Positions 17,863 to 25,327 of a stretch of DNA of 64,000 nucleotides are shown one piece after another (the first letter of the stretch is position 1; each line of letters begins with the position of its first letter). Position numbers and translations under genes: made by a program. The stretch is from contig NZ_JAVLVT010000006.1 in NCBI RefSeq assembly GCF_031628175.1, positions 124,001 to 188,000 on the forward strand, in the 5' to 3' direction. Below the pieces are notes generated by a model. That model saw nothing but the letters and a program-made list of their open reading frames with translations. It was not told the origin of the DNA and searched no databases. The stretch comes from Lipingzhangella_A rawalii (GTDB lineage Bacteria; Actinomycetota; Actinomycetes; Streptosporangiales; Streptosporangiaceae).

Positions 17863-18588
17863 TTAGCGGCCGAGCAGGGCTCCCCCGTTGACTCCGATCA
17901 CCTGGCCGGTGATCCAGGCGGCGTCGTCCGAGGCCAGGAAAGCAACGGTGGCCGCGACGTCCGCTGGGGTGCCCGCACGCCCCAGCAGTGTCTGGGCGAC
18001 AAGACCGTCGTGCCGGGCGGAACGGCCATTTTCGCCGAAGAACTCGGTGTCCTGGACATAGCCGGGGGAAACAGTGTTCACAGTGATGCCGTCCGGGCCA
18101 CCCTTGGCGGCCAGGTCGAAGCCCCAGACACTCAGCCCGGCCTTCGCCGCGGCGTACCCGCCGCCACCACCGCGTTGACCCGCGATCGAACCGATATTGA
18201 CCACGCGCCCGCCCGGGCGGGTCAGGTGCTCCCAGAGTGCCTCCGTGAATGTCATCGCCGTCAGGAGGTTGCGTTCAATGACGCGACGGTGCACGTCGAA
18301 GGTCCCCGCCAGGCCGTCCTTCTCCCGGGCCACGAGTCCGCCGGCATTGTTGACGAGTACGTCCAGGGGTTTATCGGACAGCTCCTCGGCGGCTCGCAGG
18401 ACTGCCTCCTCATTGGAGAGGTCGGCGACCAGTGGACGGATCGCTCCCTCCGGGGTCGTGGCGGACACCTGCTCGAGCCGGTCCTTCCGCCGCCCAACGA
18501 CGAACACCTCGTCCCCCTGGCCGGCGAACCTCTCCGCGATGGCCCGTCCAATTCCCGTGCCGCCACCCGTCACTACCACTCTGCGCAT
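17863..18588 (-). CDS. Short-chain dehydrogenase/reductase
   Basis: A 241-residue classical SDR: cofactor loop TGGGTGIG (7-14), Arg-rich VVGRRKDR favouring NADP(H), NNAGG, catalytic Ser in NIGSIAG, Tyr-x3-Lys in YAAAKAG, and C-terminal GQVIGVNGG. It is FabG-like in layout. It is the first gene of the fourteen-gene minus-strand cluster and sits next to an AT-rich region likely to hold the promoter. It probably reduces or oxidises a keto or hydroxy group in the product or a precursor. The substrate is not predictable. Confidence 0.92.
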   Translation of the reverse strand: MRRVVVTGGGTGIGRAIAERFAGQGDEVFVVGRRKDRLEQVSATTPEGAIRPLVADLSNEEAVLRAAEELSDKPLDVLVNNAGGLVAREKDGLAGTFDVHRRVIERNLLTAMTFTEALWEHLTRPGGRVVNIGSIAGQRGGGGGYAAAKAGLSVWGFDLAAKGGPDGITVNTVSPGYVQDTEFFGENGRSARHDGLVAQTLLGRAGTPADVAATVAFLASDDAAWITGQVIGVNGGALLGR

Positions 18589-18660
18589 ATCAATCCCACC
18601 GATACAGCCTTCAATGATCGATCACAAGAAAAATATATGTAGCAACGCATTAATCGTGTC

Positions 18661-18681
18661 CCCATGTGGAAGTTACATGGG
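18661..18681. promoter_or_regulatory. Candidate operator: perfect inverted repeat before the biosynthetic operon
   Basis: Arms CCCATGT (18661-18667) and ACATGGG (18675-18681) are separated by 7 bases, and a third copy of CCCATGT lies at 18712-18718. The site is 73 bases upstream of the SDR start in a markedly AT-rich stretch (18600-18900) that otherwise holds no gene. A dimeric repressor or activator could bind here. No regulator gene is present in the cluster. Confidence 0.45.
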
Positions 18682-19259
18682 CATTAACGAGATTTGTGGA
18701 TTTATAGCATGCCCATGTGACGAACGCAACACCCACGAATAATTGGCGATCACGGACAGTGGTAGGAAGGCGTCGAAGCTGCGCCCCGCCGTGGACTCAC
18801 TGCACCTCTTGCGAGCTGCCCCAGGTTTGATCTTGGAAGATTATATGAACAATAGGAAGGACGTCCTCATTTTTTCCTGTCGCATAGCGTGACTGGAGAT
18901 GTCCGCATGCGGTCACACCTGAATCGCGTTCGTCCTGCATCAGGGGTCCGGCAAACTGGGGACATTGCCGGCGCCTGTGCCTACGGGATTAGTTGTTGCG
19001 GGGGTGGGAGGTTGTTGACACTGATGCGGGGTGACAGGAACAGAGCAGGACCCGGTGGCGATGGTGAGAAGTGCGGCCGACTCATCGAGCCGTCTGGAGG
19101 GACCTGCTCTCGTGTCTCGCCGTAGTGCGCCGCTGTCGGTTGAGGGCCGTTGTCCCTGGTCGAGCGCTGCCCCGCAGCCGCCCAATTACCCACATGGCTG
19201 CGGAGATGGCCATCTCACAGGTGTGTGCCTCCACCGGGGGCAACCGGTACCGTCACTAT

Positions 19260-19640
19260 CACGCGCCTGGCCATCGCCCTGATCCTCGGGGTTCGCCCTT
19301 ACTCACGCGGCGTTCGCGATCCGGCTCTACTGCCGCCGCAGAGCAGCGGACCGTCCTCAGGCTCGGGAGACGAACTATGCCTTGACCAGGCCGGAGGCTC
19401 ATCAGGCCGGCTTGGCGGAGTTGGGTGCCGACCTGCGTTGGCATTGGGTGATCGAGAATTCCGGCCACTCCATCCGCGACACCGCCCTCCGCAAGGACGC
19501 CTTCACCGTACCCAGCGAGGCCGCGCCCCCGCGCATGGCGGCTGCGCACCCTGGCCATCGGCGTCCTCAAGGCCGCGGGGCCCAGCAACGTCGCCTCGAC
19601 CACCCGCGTGCTCGGTGACCTGCCCGAACGAGCCCCGCCC
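19260..19640 (+). pseudogene. ISAs1-family transposase remnant (right copy, frameshifted)
   Basis: One frame reads ARETNYALTRPEAHQAG and then LRWHWVIENSGHSIRDTALR. A shift near 19540 moves to a frame reading RLRTLAIGVLKAAGPSNVAS. Together these give the C-terminal third of an ISAs1-type DDE transposase. The 5' part is missing and no terminal repeats are seen. It aligns with the remnant at 2440-2658 in the same direction, and the two bracket the biosynthetic cluster. Confidence 0.72.
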
Positions 19641-19674
19641 ATCTGCGGGGGGCAGCTACGAACCAGGCATGTCA

Positions 19675-19692
19675 GGAACTTGCACAAGCCCC
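19675..19692 (+). promoter_or_regulatory. Possible rifamycin-associated element (RAE-like)
   Basis: The sequence GGAACTTGCACAAGCCCC contains a CTTG-CA-CAAG inverted repeat. It resembles the G-rich/CTTG...CAAG/C-rich element known from rifamycin-inducible actinomycete genes, but one base shorter and with two changes at the left end. It lies 22 bases upstream of a candidate -35 box for the helR-like gene, the expected place. The match is from memory and by eye, so confidence is low to moderate. Confidence 0.4.
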
Positions 19693-19714
19693 GACTGAGC
19701 ACACCACCCGCGAT

Positions 19715-19743
19715 TTGGTATCGCTGACACCTGTACGTAGGAT
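19715..19743 (+). promoter_or_regulatory. Candidate promoter of the helR-like gene
   Basis: TTGGTA (19715-19720) and TAGGAT (19738-19743) are spaced by 17 bases, matching the main vegetative sigma factor pattern of actinomycetes. The start codon follows about 135 bases downstream, leaving a long leader with a small CCGGaCCGGttttCCGG repeat. Confidence 0.5.
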
Positions 19744-19877
19744 TGTCAATTTGTGTTGGGTGTTTTCTGCCTGCGCTGAGGATCGCAACGCACCGGACCG
19801 GTTTTCCGGGGCGGGACCCGCGCCTGCCGCCCGCTTCTTCCACCGCTCGTCTGCGAGCAGGAATCTGGGATGCCGTG

Positions 19878-22109
19878 ATGACCGAACCTGTGTCTGATGC
19901 TGCCGTTGATCCCGAAATCGCCGCCGAACGTGCCTACCTGGCGCGGGCTCGCGCGGCTCTGGAGTGGATGCGCACGGACATGGCGACCACCGAGACCGTC
20001 CAGGACAGTTCGGAGGACGCCGACTACACCTATGTCAACCGGGTCCTGGCCCGCGACCGGGAGCGTCGGGCCGAAGAACTCGCGGATCTCCCCAACGCTC
20101 CCCTGTTCTTCGGGCGGATCGACTACCGCCCCGGCGCGATCTTCGAACCCGCGCCCCGCACCGGCACTGGCTCCCTTCCGGATACCGGTCCGCACGCCGA
20201 ATCCGGTGCGGCGGTCGGGGCGGGCGTCCCGGACCCGAGGAGCACGACCACCGCGGACCACGTGTACGTCGGTCGGCGGCACATTCACGATGCCGATGGC
20301 GTTCCCCTGGTGATCGACTGGCGCGCGCAGCTCGCCTCGTCCTTCTATCGGGCGAGTCCCGCAGCCCCCCAGGGGGTGCAGTTGCGCCGGCGATTCGGCT
20401 TCGATGACACTCCCGAGCTGACCGCATACGAGGACGAGCGGCTGGTCACGGAAGCCACCCCCGGCGGTGGGGACATTGTGGGGGGACTGCTCGCCGAGGA
20501 GATAGAACGGCCTCGTTCCGGTCCGATGCGCGACATCGTTGCCACAATCCAGCCGGAGCAGGACGAGCTGGTCCGGGTCCCGCTGCGCCCCGCCCTGTGT
20601 GTCCAGGGGGCGCCCGGCACCGGAAAGACCGCGGTGGGACTCCACCGGATCGCCTACCTTCTCTACACCGAACGCGAACGGTTGCGCCAGGACGGTGGCG
20701 TGATGATTATCGGTCCGAACCGTGCTTTCCTGTCCTACATTCGCAACGTCTTGCCCGCACTGGGTGAGGTCGGTGTGCGCCAGACCACGATCGAGGAGCT
20801 CGTGGGGCACGTGCCGGTTCGTCGTCTCGACGAGTCCGCCGCAGCGCGCATCAAGGGCGAGGTCCGCATGGCCGAGGTGGTGCGACGGGCGCTGTGGGAG
20901 CAGCCGGCGCCGCTGGAGGACATCCTGGTGGTGGAGCGGGGCGCGCGTCGGTGGCGGATCTACCCCGATGAGCTCGCGGAGACCATCGCCGAGCTGCGGG
21001 AGCGGGATCTGGCCTACGCCAACGGGCCGAATCTGCTGACCCAGCGGCTGGCGCATCTGGTTATGCGCCAGATGGAGAACTCCGGGGAGGCCTGCGATTC
21101 CAGTACCCTCACCCAGCTCCGACGCAATCGCTCGATCACCGCTGCCGTACGCAAGATGTGGCCCAAGGCCGATCCGGTTCGCCTGGTGCTGACCCTGCTG
21201 ACCGATGCCGAGCGACTCGGTCGCTGCGCCGAGGGAATTCTCGGGCCCGAGGAGCAGCAGACCATCATGCTGCCGGGGCGGCCCCGAGGTCCGAAGTCCG
21301 CGCGCTGGTCCGTGGCCGACCTGGCCCTGATCGACGAGGCGGCCGCCCTGATCGACCGCCCATCGACGATGGGCCACATCGTGGTGGACGAGGCCCAGGA
21401 CCTGAGCCCCATGCAGTGCCGGGTGATCGGACGCCGCTGCACCCGCGGTTCGCTGACCGTACTCGGCGATATCGCACAGGGCACCAGCCCCTCGGCCGTC
21501 AGCGACTGGACGACCCTGTTGGGGCACCTTGGGCAGCCGGATGCACGGTTGGCGGTGCTGGATCGTGGGTTCCGCGTCCCGGCCGAGATCATCGACTACG
21601 CTGCACGCCTGTTGACGGAGATCGCACCGGTTCTCACTGCCCCGGTTGGTGTGCGCCACCACGAGGAGGCGTTGCGGATCAGCCCGGTGGCCGGGACGGA
21701 TCTCCCGGAGGCCGTGGTTCTGGCCAGCCGGGAGGGTCTCAAAGGCGCGGGCTCGGTGGGAGTGGTCGCCGCCGACGACCACATCGACCAGCTGTGCACA
21801 CACTTACGGACTGCCGGGCTGGAACCGGCTCTGGCCGGAGAACACGAGGCGGCTCTGGAGTCCTCGCGGCTGGTGTGTGTTCCGGCGAGTATCGCCAAGG
21901 GACTGGAGTTCGACGCGGTCGTCGTCGTCGAGCCAGTCCGCATTGTCGACTTGACGCCGCGCGGCCTGCAACAGCTGTACGTGGCACTGACCCGCGCGGT
22001 GAGCAGCCTGCATATCGTGCATGCCGAGGAGCTGCCCGCGGCGCTGGCGGGAGAGTCGGGGTCGGCGGAGTCGGACTGGGCGGGAGCTGCCCCCGCGGCC
22101 GGGGTGTGA
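19878..22109 (+). CDS. helR: HelR/HelD-type RNA polymerase-associated ATPase
   Basis: About 743 residues of UvrD-like helicase family without true helicase accessory domains. An N-terminal coiled segment (AERAYLARARAALEWM) precedes the core. Walker A is GAPGTGKT with Lys250, Walker B is HIVVDEAQDLSP near residue 500, and late motifs are GDIAQGTSPSAVSDW, VPASIAKGLEFDAVVV and LYVALTRAV. This is the layout of HelD and of HelR, which removes stalled or rifamycin-bound RNA polymerase from DNA. ATG 19878 is chosen because the upstream extension runs into the transposase remnant and lacks domain sense. HelR versus housekeeping HelD cannot be fully separated by eye; the RAE-like site upstream favours HelR. 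Confidence 0.8.
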   Translation: MTEPVSDAAVDPEIAAERAYLARARAALEWMRTDMATTETVQDSSEDADYTYVNRVLARDRERRAEELADLPNAPLFFGRIDYRPGAIFEPAPRTGTGSLPDTGPHAESGAAVGAGVPDPRSTTTADHVYVGRRHIHDADGVPLVIDWRAQLASSFYRASPAAPQGVQLRRRFGFDDTPELTAYEDERLVTEATPGGGDIVGGLLAEEIERPRSGPMRDIVATIQPEQDELVRVPLRPALCVQGAPGTGKTAVGLHRIAYLLYTERERLRQDGGVMIIGPNRAFLSYIRNVLPALGEVGVRQTTIEELVGHVPVRRLDESAAARIKGEVRMAEVVRRALWEQPAPLEDILVVERGARRWRIYPDELAETIAELRERDLAYANGPNLLTQRLAHLVMRQMENSGEACDSSTLTQLRRNRSITAAVRKMWPKADPVRLVLTLLTDAERLGRCAEGILGPEEQQTIMLPGRPRGPKSARWSVADLALIDEAAALIDRPSTMGHIVVDEAQDLSPMQCRVIGRRCTRGSLTVLGDIAQGTSPSAVSDWTTLLGHLGQPDARLAVLDRGFRVPAEIIDYAARLLTEIAPVLTAPVGVRHHEEALRISPVAGTDLPEAVVLASREGLKGAGSVGVVAADDHIDQLCTHLRTAGLEPALAGEHEAALESSRLVCVPASIAKGLEFDAVVVVEPVRIVDLTPRGLQQLYVALTRAVSSLHIVHAEELPAALAGESGSAESDWAGAAPAAGV

Positions 22110-22150
22110 CCGGTGCCGGCGTTCCGGAGGCGATTCCCGTCTCCCAATCC

Positions 22151-22178
22151 TTGACTTCAATTTAAGTTCAAATATGAC
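22151..22178 (+). promoter_or_regulatory. Candidate promoter giving a leaderless mRNA
   Basis: TTGACT (22151-22156) and TATGAC (22173-22178) are spaced by 16 bases and embedded in an AT-rich, partly symmetric stretch (ACTTcaatttAAGT) that may be a regulator site. The next ATG is only 10 bases after the -10 box, and no ribosome site is visible, so the transcript would start at or near the start codon. Confidence 0.5.
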
Positions 22179-22187
22179 GATGGCGGC

Positions 22188-22580
22188 ATGACATCAACTC
22201 CCGTGGGGAGCAGCCCCATCATCCTGCACAACGTCATGCGCATTCACGACGGTCAGCTGGAGGAGTTCACCGCAGCCATTCACGCGGCTGTGGATCATGT
22301 GGAACGCAACGGGACCCCGCTCATGGTGCAGGTGTTCCTCGACCCGGAGAACATGCTGGCGCATAGCATCCAACTACACCGCGACTCGGAGTCCATCGAA
22401 CGGCACGTAGACATTGCCGCGCAGGGCATAGCCCGGGTCATGGACCACTGCACCATCCAGCGCTTCGACGTCTTCGGAGACGTGAGTCCCGCCGTGCGCG
22501 CCCTGCTGCCGGACGAGAGCGTGCCCGGACAGATTCTGCCCCCCGTCAGTGGCTTTCTGCGTCTGGCTGGGCAGGCGTGA
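22188..22580 (+). CDS. Small alpha/beta-barrel-like protein of unknown function
   Basis: 130 residues with the pattern IILHNVMRIHDGQLEEF ... LMVQVFLDPEN ... AHSIQLHRDSESIERHV. This suggests a dimeric ferredoxin-like barrel as in antibiotic-biosynthesis-monooxygenase (ABM) domains. No catalytic residues can be named. It is a single gene between helR and a terminator, probably expressed from its own leaderless promoter. Codon use is like that of its neighbours. The fold suggestion is weak; treat as hypothetical. Confidence 0.6.
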   Translation: MTSTPVGSSPIILHNVMRIHDGQLEEFTAAIHAAVDHVERNGTPLMVQVFLDPENMLAHSIQLHRDSESIERHVDIAAQGIARVMDHCTIQRFDVFGDVSPAVRALLPDESVPGQILPPVSGFLRLAGQA

Positions 22581-22642
22581 CCGACCCTCGGATTCCTCGG
22601 GTTTCGACAGTGCGGTCCCGAGGCGTGACGCAGTTCTGACAA

Positions 22643-22672
22643 ACCGGCGCTCCGGGGAAGCGGAGCGCCGGT
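22643..22672 (+). terminator. GC-rich hairpin terminator
   Basis: Perfect 12-bp arms ACCGGCGCTCCG and CGGAGCGCCGGT flank a 6-base loop, 62 bases after the stop of the small protein gene. There is no U tract, as is common in high-GC actinomycetes. Confidence 0.7.
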
Positions 22673-22690
22673 CACGTGTGTGGGCGCCTC

Positions 22691-22741
22691 TTGCGGTGCA
22701 GGATTCCTCCCCCGTAGGATCAAACATACCGACCAGTCGGT
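22691..22741 (+). promoter_or_regulatory. Promoter and TetR-type operator of the SDR-to-ACAD operon
   Basis: TTGCGG (22691-22696) and TAGGAT (22715-22720) are 18 bases apart. A perfect palindrome ACCGAC-CA-GTCGGT (22728-22741) starts 8 bases after the -10 box, where a bound repressor would block initiation. A similar site, ACCGAGCGGTCGGC, lies next to the tetR gene at 28414, so that regulator probably controls this operon. Confidence 0.6.
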
Positions 22742-22800
22742 TCAGTGTTGTCGTGCGGTGGTGGCCGTAGAACGGCCACCATCCAGGAGAGGAATTCGCG

Positions 22801-23559
22801 ATGGGGCAGGAGAGGTTCGCCGGCCAGGTGGCCCTGGTGACCGGGGCGAGCCGGGGTATCGGATTCGGGATCGCGCAGCGGCTGGTGGCCGAGGGCGCCC
22901 GTGTGTGCATCACCGGCCGCAACACCGAGGCGTTGGACAGTGCCGTTGCCGAGCTCGGCGGTCCGGACCACGCGATCGGCGTCGCCGGAAAGGCGGATCG
23001 CCCCGACCATCAGCAGGAAACCGTGGAACGCACGGTGGACACCTTCGGCCGGCTGGACCTTCTGGTCAACAACGCCGGAATCAATCCGACCTACGGCCCG
23101 ATGATCGAGCTGGACCTGGACGCGGCACGGAAGATCTTCGAGGTCAACGCCCTTGCTGCGCTCGCCTGGACCCAGTGGGCCCACAAGTCCTGGCTGGGCG
23201 AGCACGGCGGAGCCGTGGTCAACGTGTCCTCCGTCGCCGGAGAGCGGCCCGCGCCCGGAATCGGGTTCTACGGAGCCAGCAAGGCGATGCTGTCCCACAT
23301 CACCGCCGAGCTGGCGGTGGAGCTCGGCCCGCACATACGCGTGAACGCGGTGGCCCCCGCCGTGGTGAAGACCAGGTTCGCGGCCGCGCTCTACGAGGAC
23401 AACGAGGACGGGGCCGCCCAGATCTATCCGATGCGGCGGCTCGGTGTTCCTGGGGATGTGGCCGGGGCGGCGGCGTTCCTCCTCTCTGCGGATGCGGCCT
23501 GGCTCACCGGCCAGACCGTGGTCGTGGACGGCGGCGTCACGCAGACCGGAGGCATGTGA
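22801..23559 (+). CDS. SDR oxidoreductase (FabG-like)
   Basis: 252 residues with a clear classical SDR pattern: TGASRGIG (13-20), ITGRNTEA suggesting an NADP(H) preference, NNAGINP, catalytic Ser in NVSSVAG, YGASKAM and TGQTVVVDGG. An aGGAGagg-type ribosome site precedes ATG. It is the first gene of a five-gene plus-strand operon ending at 27594. In context it may be a 3-hydroxyacyl-CoA or hydroxy-acid dehydrogenase. The family is certain, the substrate not. Confidence 0.93.
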   Translation: MGQERFAGQVALVTGASRGIGFGIAQRLVAEGARVCITGRNTEALDSAVAELGGPDHAIGVAGKADRPDHQQETVERTVDTFGRLDLLVNNAGINPTYGPMIELDLDAARKIFEVNALAALAWTQWAHKSWLGEHGGAVVNVSSVAGERPAPGIGFYGASKAMLSHITAELAVELGPHIRVNAVAPAVVKTRFAAALYEDNEDGAAQIYPMRRLGVPGDVAGAAAFLLSADAAWLTGQTVVVDGGVTQTGGM

Positions 23560-23561
23560 CC

Positions 23562-24341
23562 GTGGTGAACATAGCCGGTTCGGGCGTGGTCGTGACCGGA
23601 GCTGGGCACGGCATCGGGCGGGCCATCGCACACCGCCTGGCGGCGGAGGGTGGCCGTGTCGTCGTCAATGATCTGGATGCTGATGCGGCCCACGCGGTGG
23701 CCGCCGAGATCAACGGCGATGCCGTTCCCGGGGACGCGGTCACCGAGGAGGGGGTTGCCGAGCTTCTCGAGCAAGCCCGCGCACACCTCGGGCGGATTGA
23801 CATCTTCTGTGCCAACGCGGGTACGGCCGCGGGGGAAGGGCCCGACACCGACGAGGAGACCTGGCAGCACTCCTGGGAGGTGAACACGCTCGCCCACGTT
23901 CGGGCGTCCCGGGCCCTGCTTCCCGAATGGCTGGACCGCGGGGAGGGCCGCTTCGTCGTTACGGCCTCGGCCGCGGGTCTGCTCACCGCACTGGGCTCGG
24001 CTCCCTACTCCGTGAGTAAGCACGCAGCCGTGGCCTACGCCGAATGGATGTCGGCAACCTACGGGCATCGTGGCGTCACGGTGCACTGCATCTGTCCACA
24101 GGGTGTGCGTACCCAGATGCTGGAGGGCTCCGGCCCCATGGGAGATGTCCTGCTGCGCCCCACCGCAATCGAGCCCTGGCAGGTCGCCGACGCGGTGTGG
24201 GAGGGCATCACCGAGGGACGTTTCCTGATCCTTCCGCATCCCGAGGTGCACGACTACTACCAGGCACGCGCAGCCGACACCGACCGCTGGCTGCGCGGGA
24301 TGCGCACACTACAACAACGTATTGATGGGAGTGCCGAATGA
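23562..24341 (+). CDS. SDR oxidoreductase (second of operon)
   Basis: About 259 residues: TGAGHGIG cofactor loop, VVNDLDAD whose Asp suggests NAD(H), CANAG in place of NNAG, Ser in VTASAAG, and YSVSKHA. The tail lacks the usual GQ.l.vDGG segment and instead has FLILPHPEVHDYYQ. I prefer GTG 23562 because GGAGG lies 9 bases upstream; GTG 23556, overlapping the previous stop, is possible. It differs clearly from the SDR upstream, so it is not a recent duplicate. Confidence 0.88.
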   Translation: MVNIAGSGVVVTGAGHGIGRAIAHRLAAEGGRVVVNDLDADAAHAVAAEINGDAVPGDAVTEEGVAELLEQARAHLGRIDIFCANAGTAAGEGPDTDEETWQHSWEVNTLAHVRASRALLPEWLDRGEGRFVVTASAAGLLTALGSAPYSVSKHAAVAYAEWMSATYGHRGVTVHCICPQGVRTQMLEGSGPMGDVLLRPTAIEPWQVADAVWEGITEGRFLILPHPEVHDYYQARAADTDRWLRGMRTLQQRIDGSAE

Positions 24342-25327
24342 AGGCCTGGCAGGTCCACGAACTCGGTGAGCCCGCACAGGTGCTCCAACTGGCCGACATC
24401 CCGGCTCCCGCACCCGCACCCGGGCAGTTGCGGGTGCGGGTCCGCGCGGCGGCGGCCAACTTTCCGGATGCCCTACTGTGCCGGGGGCACTACCAGGTCC
24501 GGCCGGACCTTCCCTTCACCCCCGGCGTGGAGCTCGTCGGCGAGGTGTCCGCGCTGGGCGAGGGAGTGACAGGATTCGCCGAAGGTGACCGCGTCATCGG
24601 TTCACCAGAGCTTCCGGCAGGTGCGTTCGCCGAGGAGTCCCTACTGCGCGCGGACCAGGTGCTGCCGGCGCCCACAGCCTTGGACGACGCCCAGGCCTCG
24701 GCGTTCTTCATCGGATACCAGACCGGCTGGTTCGCGCTCCACCGTCGGGCGGCCCTCCAGTCCGGGGAGACCCTCCTCGTGCACGCCGCGGCCGGCGGTG
24801 TCGGCTCGGCAGCCGTCCAGCTGGGCAAGGCCGCGGGTGCCACCGTCATCGGCGTGGTCGGTAGTCCGGACAAGGCCGAGGTCGCCCGCCAGCTGGGTGC
24901 CGACATGGTGATCGACCGTACCCGCGAGGACGTTGTTGCCACGGTGAAGGAAGCCACGGCCGGCCGAGGAGCCGACGTGGTCTTCGACCCGGTCGGCGGG
25001 GACGCCTACACCTGGTCCACCAAGTGCATCGCCTTTGAGGGGCGGATCGTGGTGATCGGTTTCGCCAGCGGCACCATCCCCACACCGGCCCTGGGGCACC
25101 CCCTGGTCAAGAACTACTCCATTCTCGGGCTGCACTGGGGCCTGTACCAGCACCGCGACCCCAAGGCCATCCGGTATGCGCACGACGAGCTGTCCACCCT
25201 CGCCGCCGACGGCATCGTGCGCCCGTTGGTCACCGCCCGCCGGGGGCTGGACGACGTGCCGGACGCGGTTCAGCAGCTCGCCGACGGCACCACGGCGGGA
25301 CGTGTCTCCATCGAGGTGACGCGATGA
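24338..25327 (+). CDS. NADPH:quinone oxidoreductase-like MDR enzyme
   Basis: 329 residues of the zinc-free medium-chain dehydrogenase group. It has the N-terminal GroES-like barrel (PGVELVGEVSALGEGV), the Rossmann loop HAAAGGVGSAAVQLGKAAGA, then LGADMVIDRTRED and DVVFDPVGGD. No catalytic zinc Cys set is seen, so a quinone or enoyl reductase rather than an alcohol dehydrogenase is likely. ATG overlaps the preceding SDR stop (ATGA) and its own stop overlaps the kinase start. In a 4-hydroxyacyl route it could reduce an enoyl or enone group; this is inference. Confidence 0.88.
   Translation: MKAWQVHELGEPAQVLQLADIPAPAPAPGQLRVRVRAAAANFPDALLCRGHYQVRPDLPFTPGVELVGEVSALGEGVTGFAEGDRVIGSPELPAGAFAEESLLRADQVLPAPTALDDAQASAFFIGYQTGWFALHRRAALQSGETLLVHAAAGGVGSAAVQLGKAAGATVIGVVGSPDKAEVARQLGADMVIDRTREDVVATVKEATAGRGADVVFDPVGGDAYTWSTKCIAFEGRIVVIGFASGTIPTPALGHPLVKNYSILGLHWGLYQHRDPKAIRYAHDELSTLAADGIVRPLVTARRGLDDVPDAVQQLADGTTAGRVSIEVTR

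Noticed and set aside
19743..19877. Upstream extension of the helR frame
   Set aside because: It starts inside the candidate promoter and shows no conserved sequence; ATG 19878 begins a typical HelD-family N-terminus.
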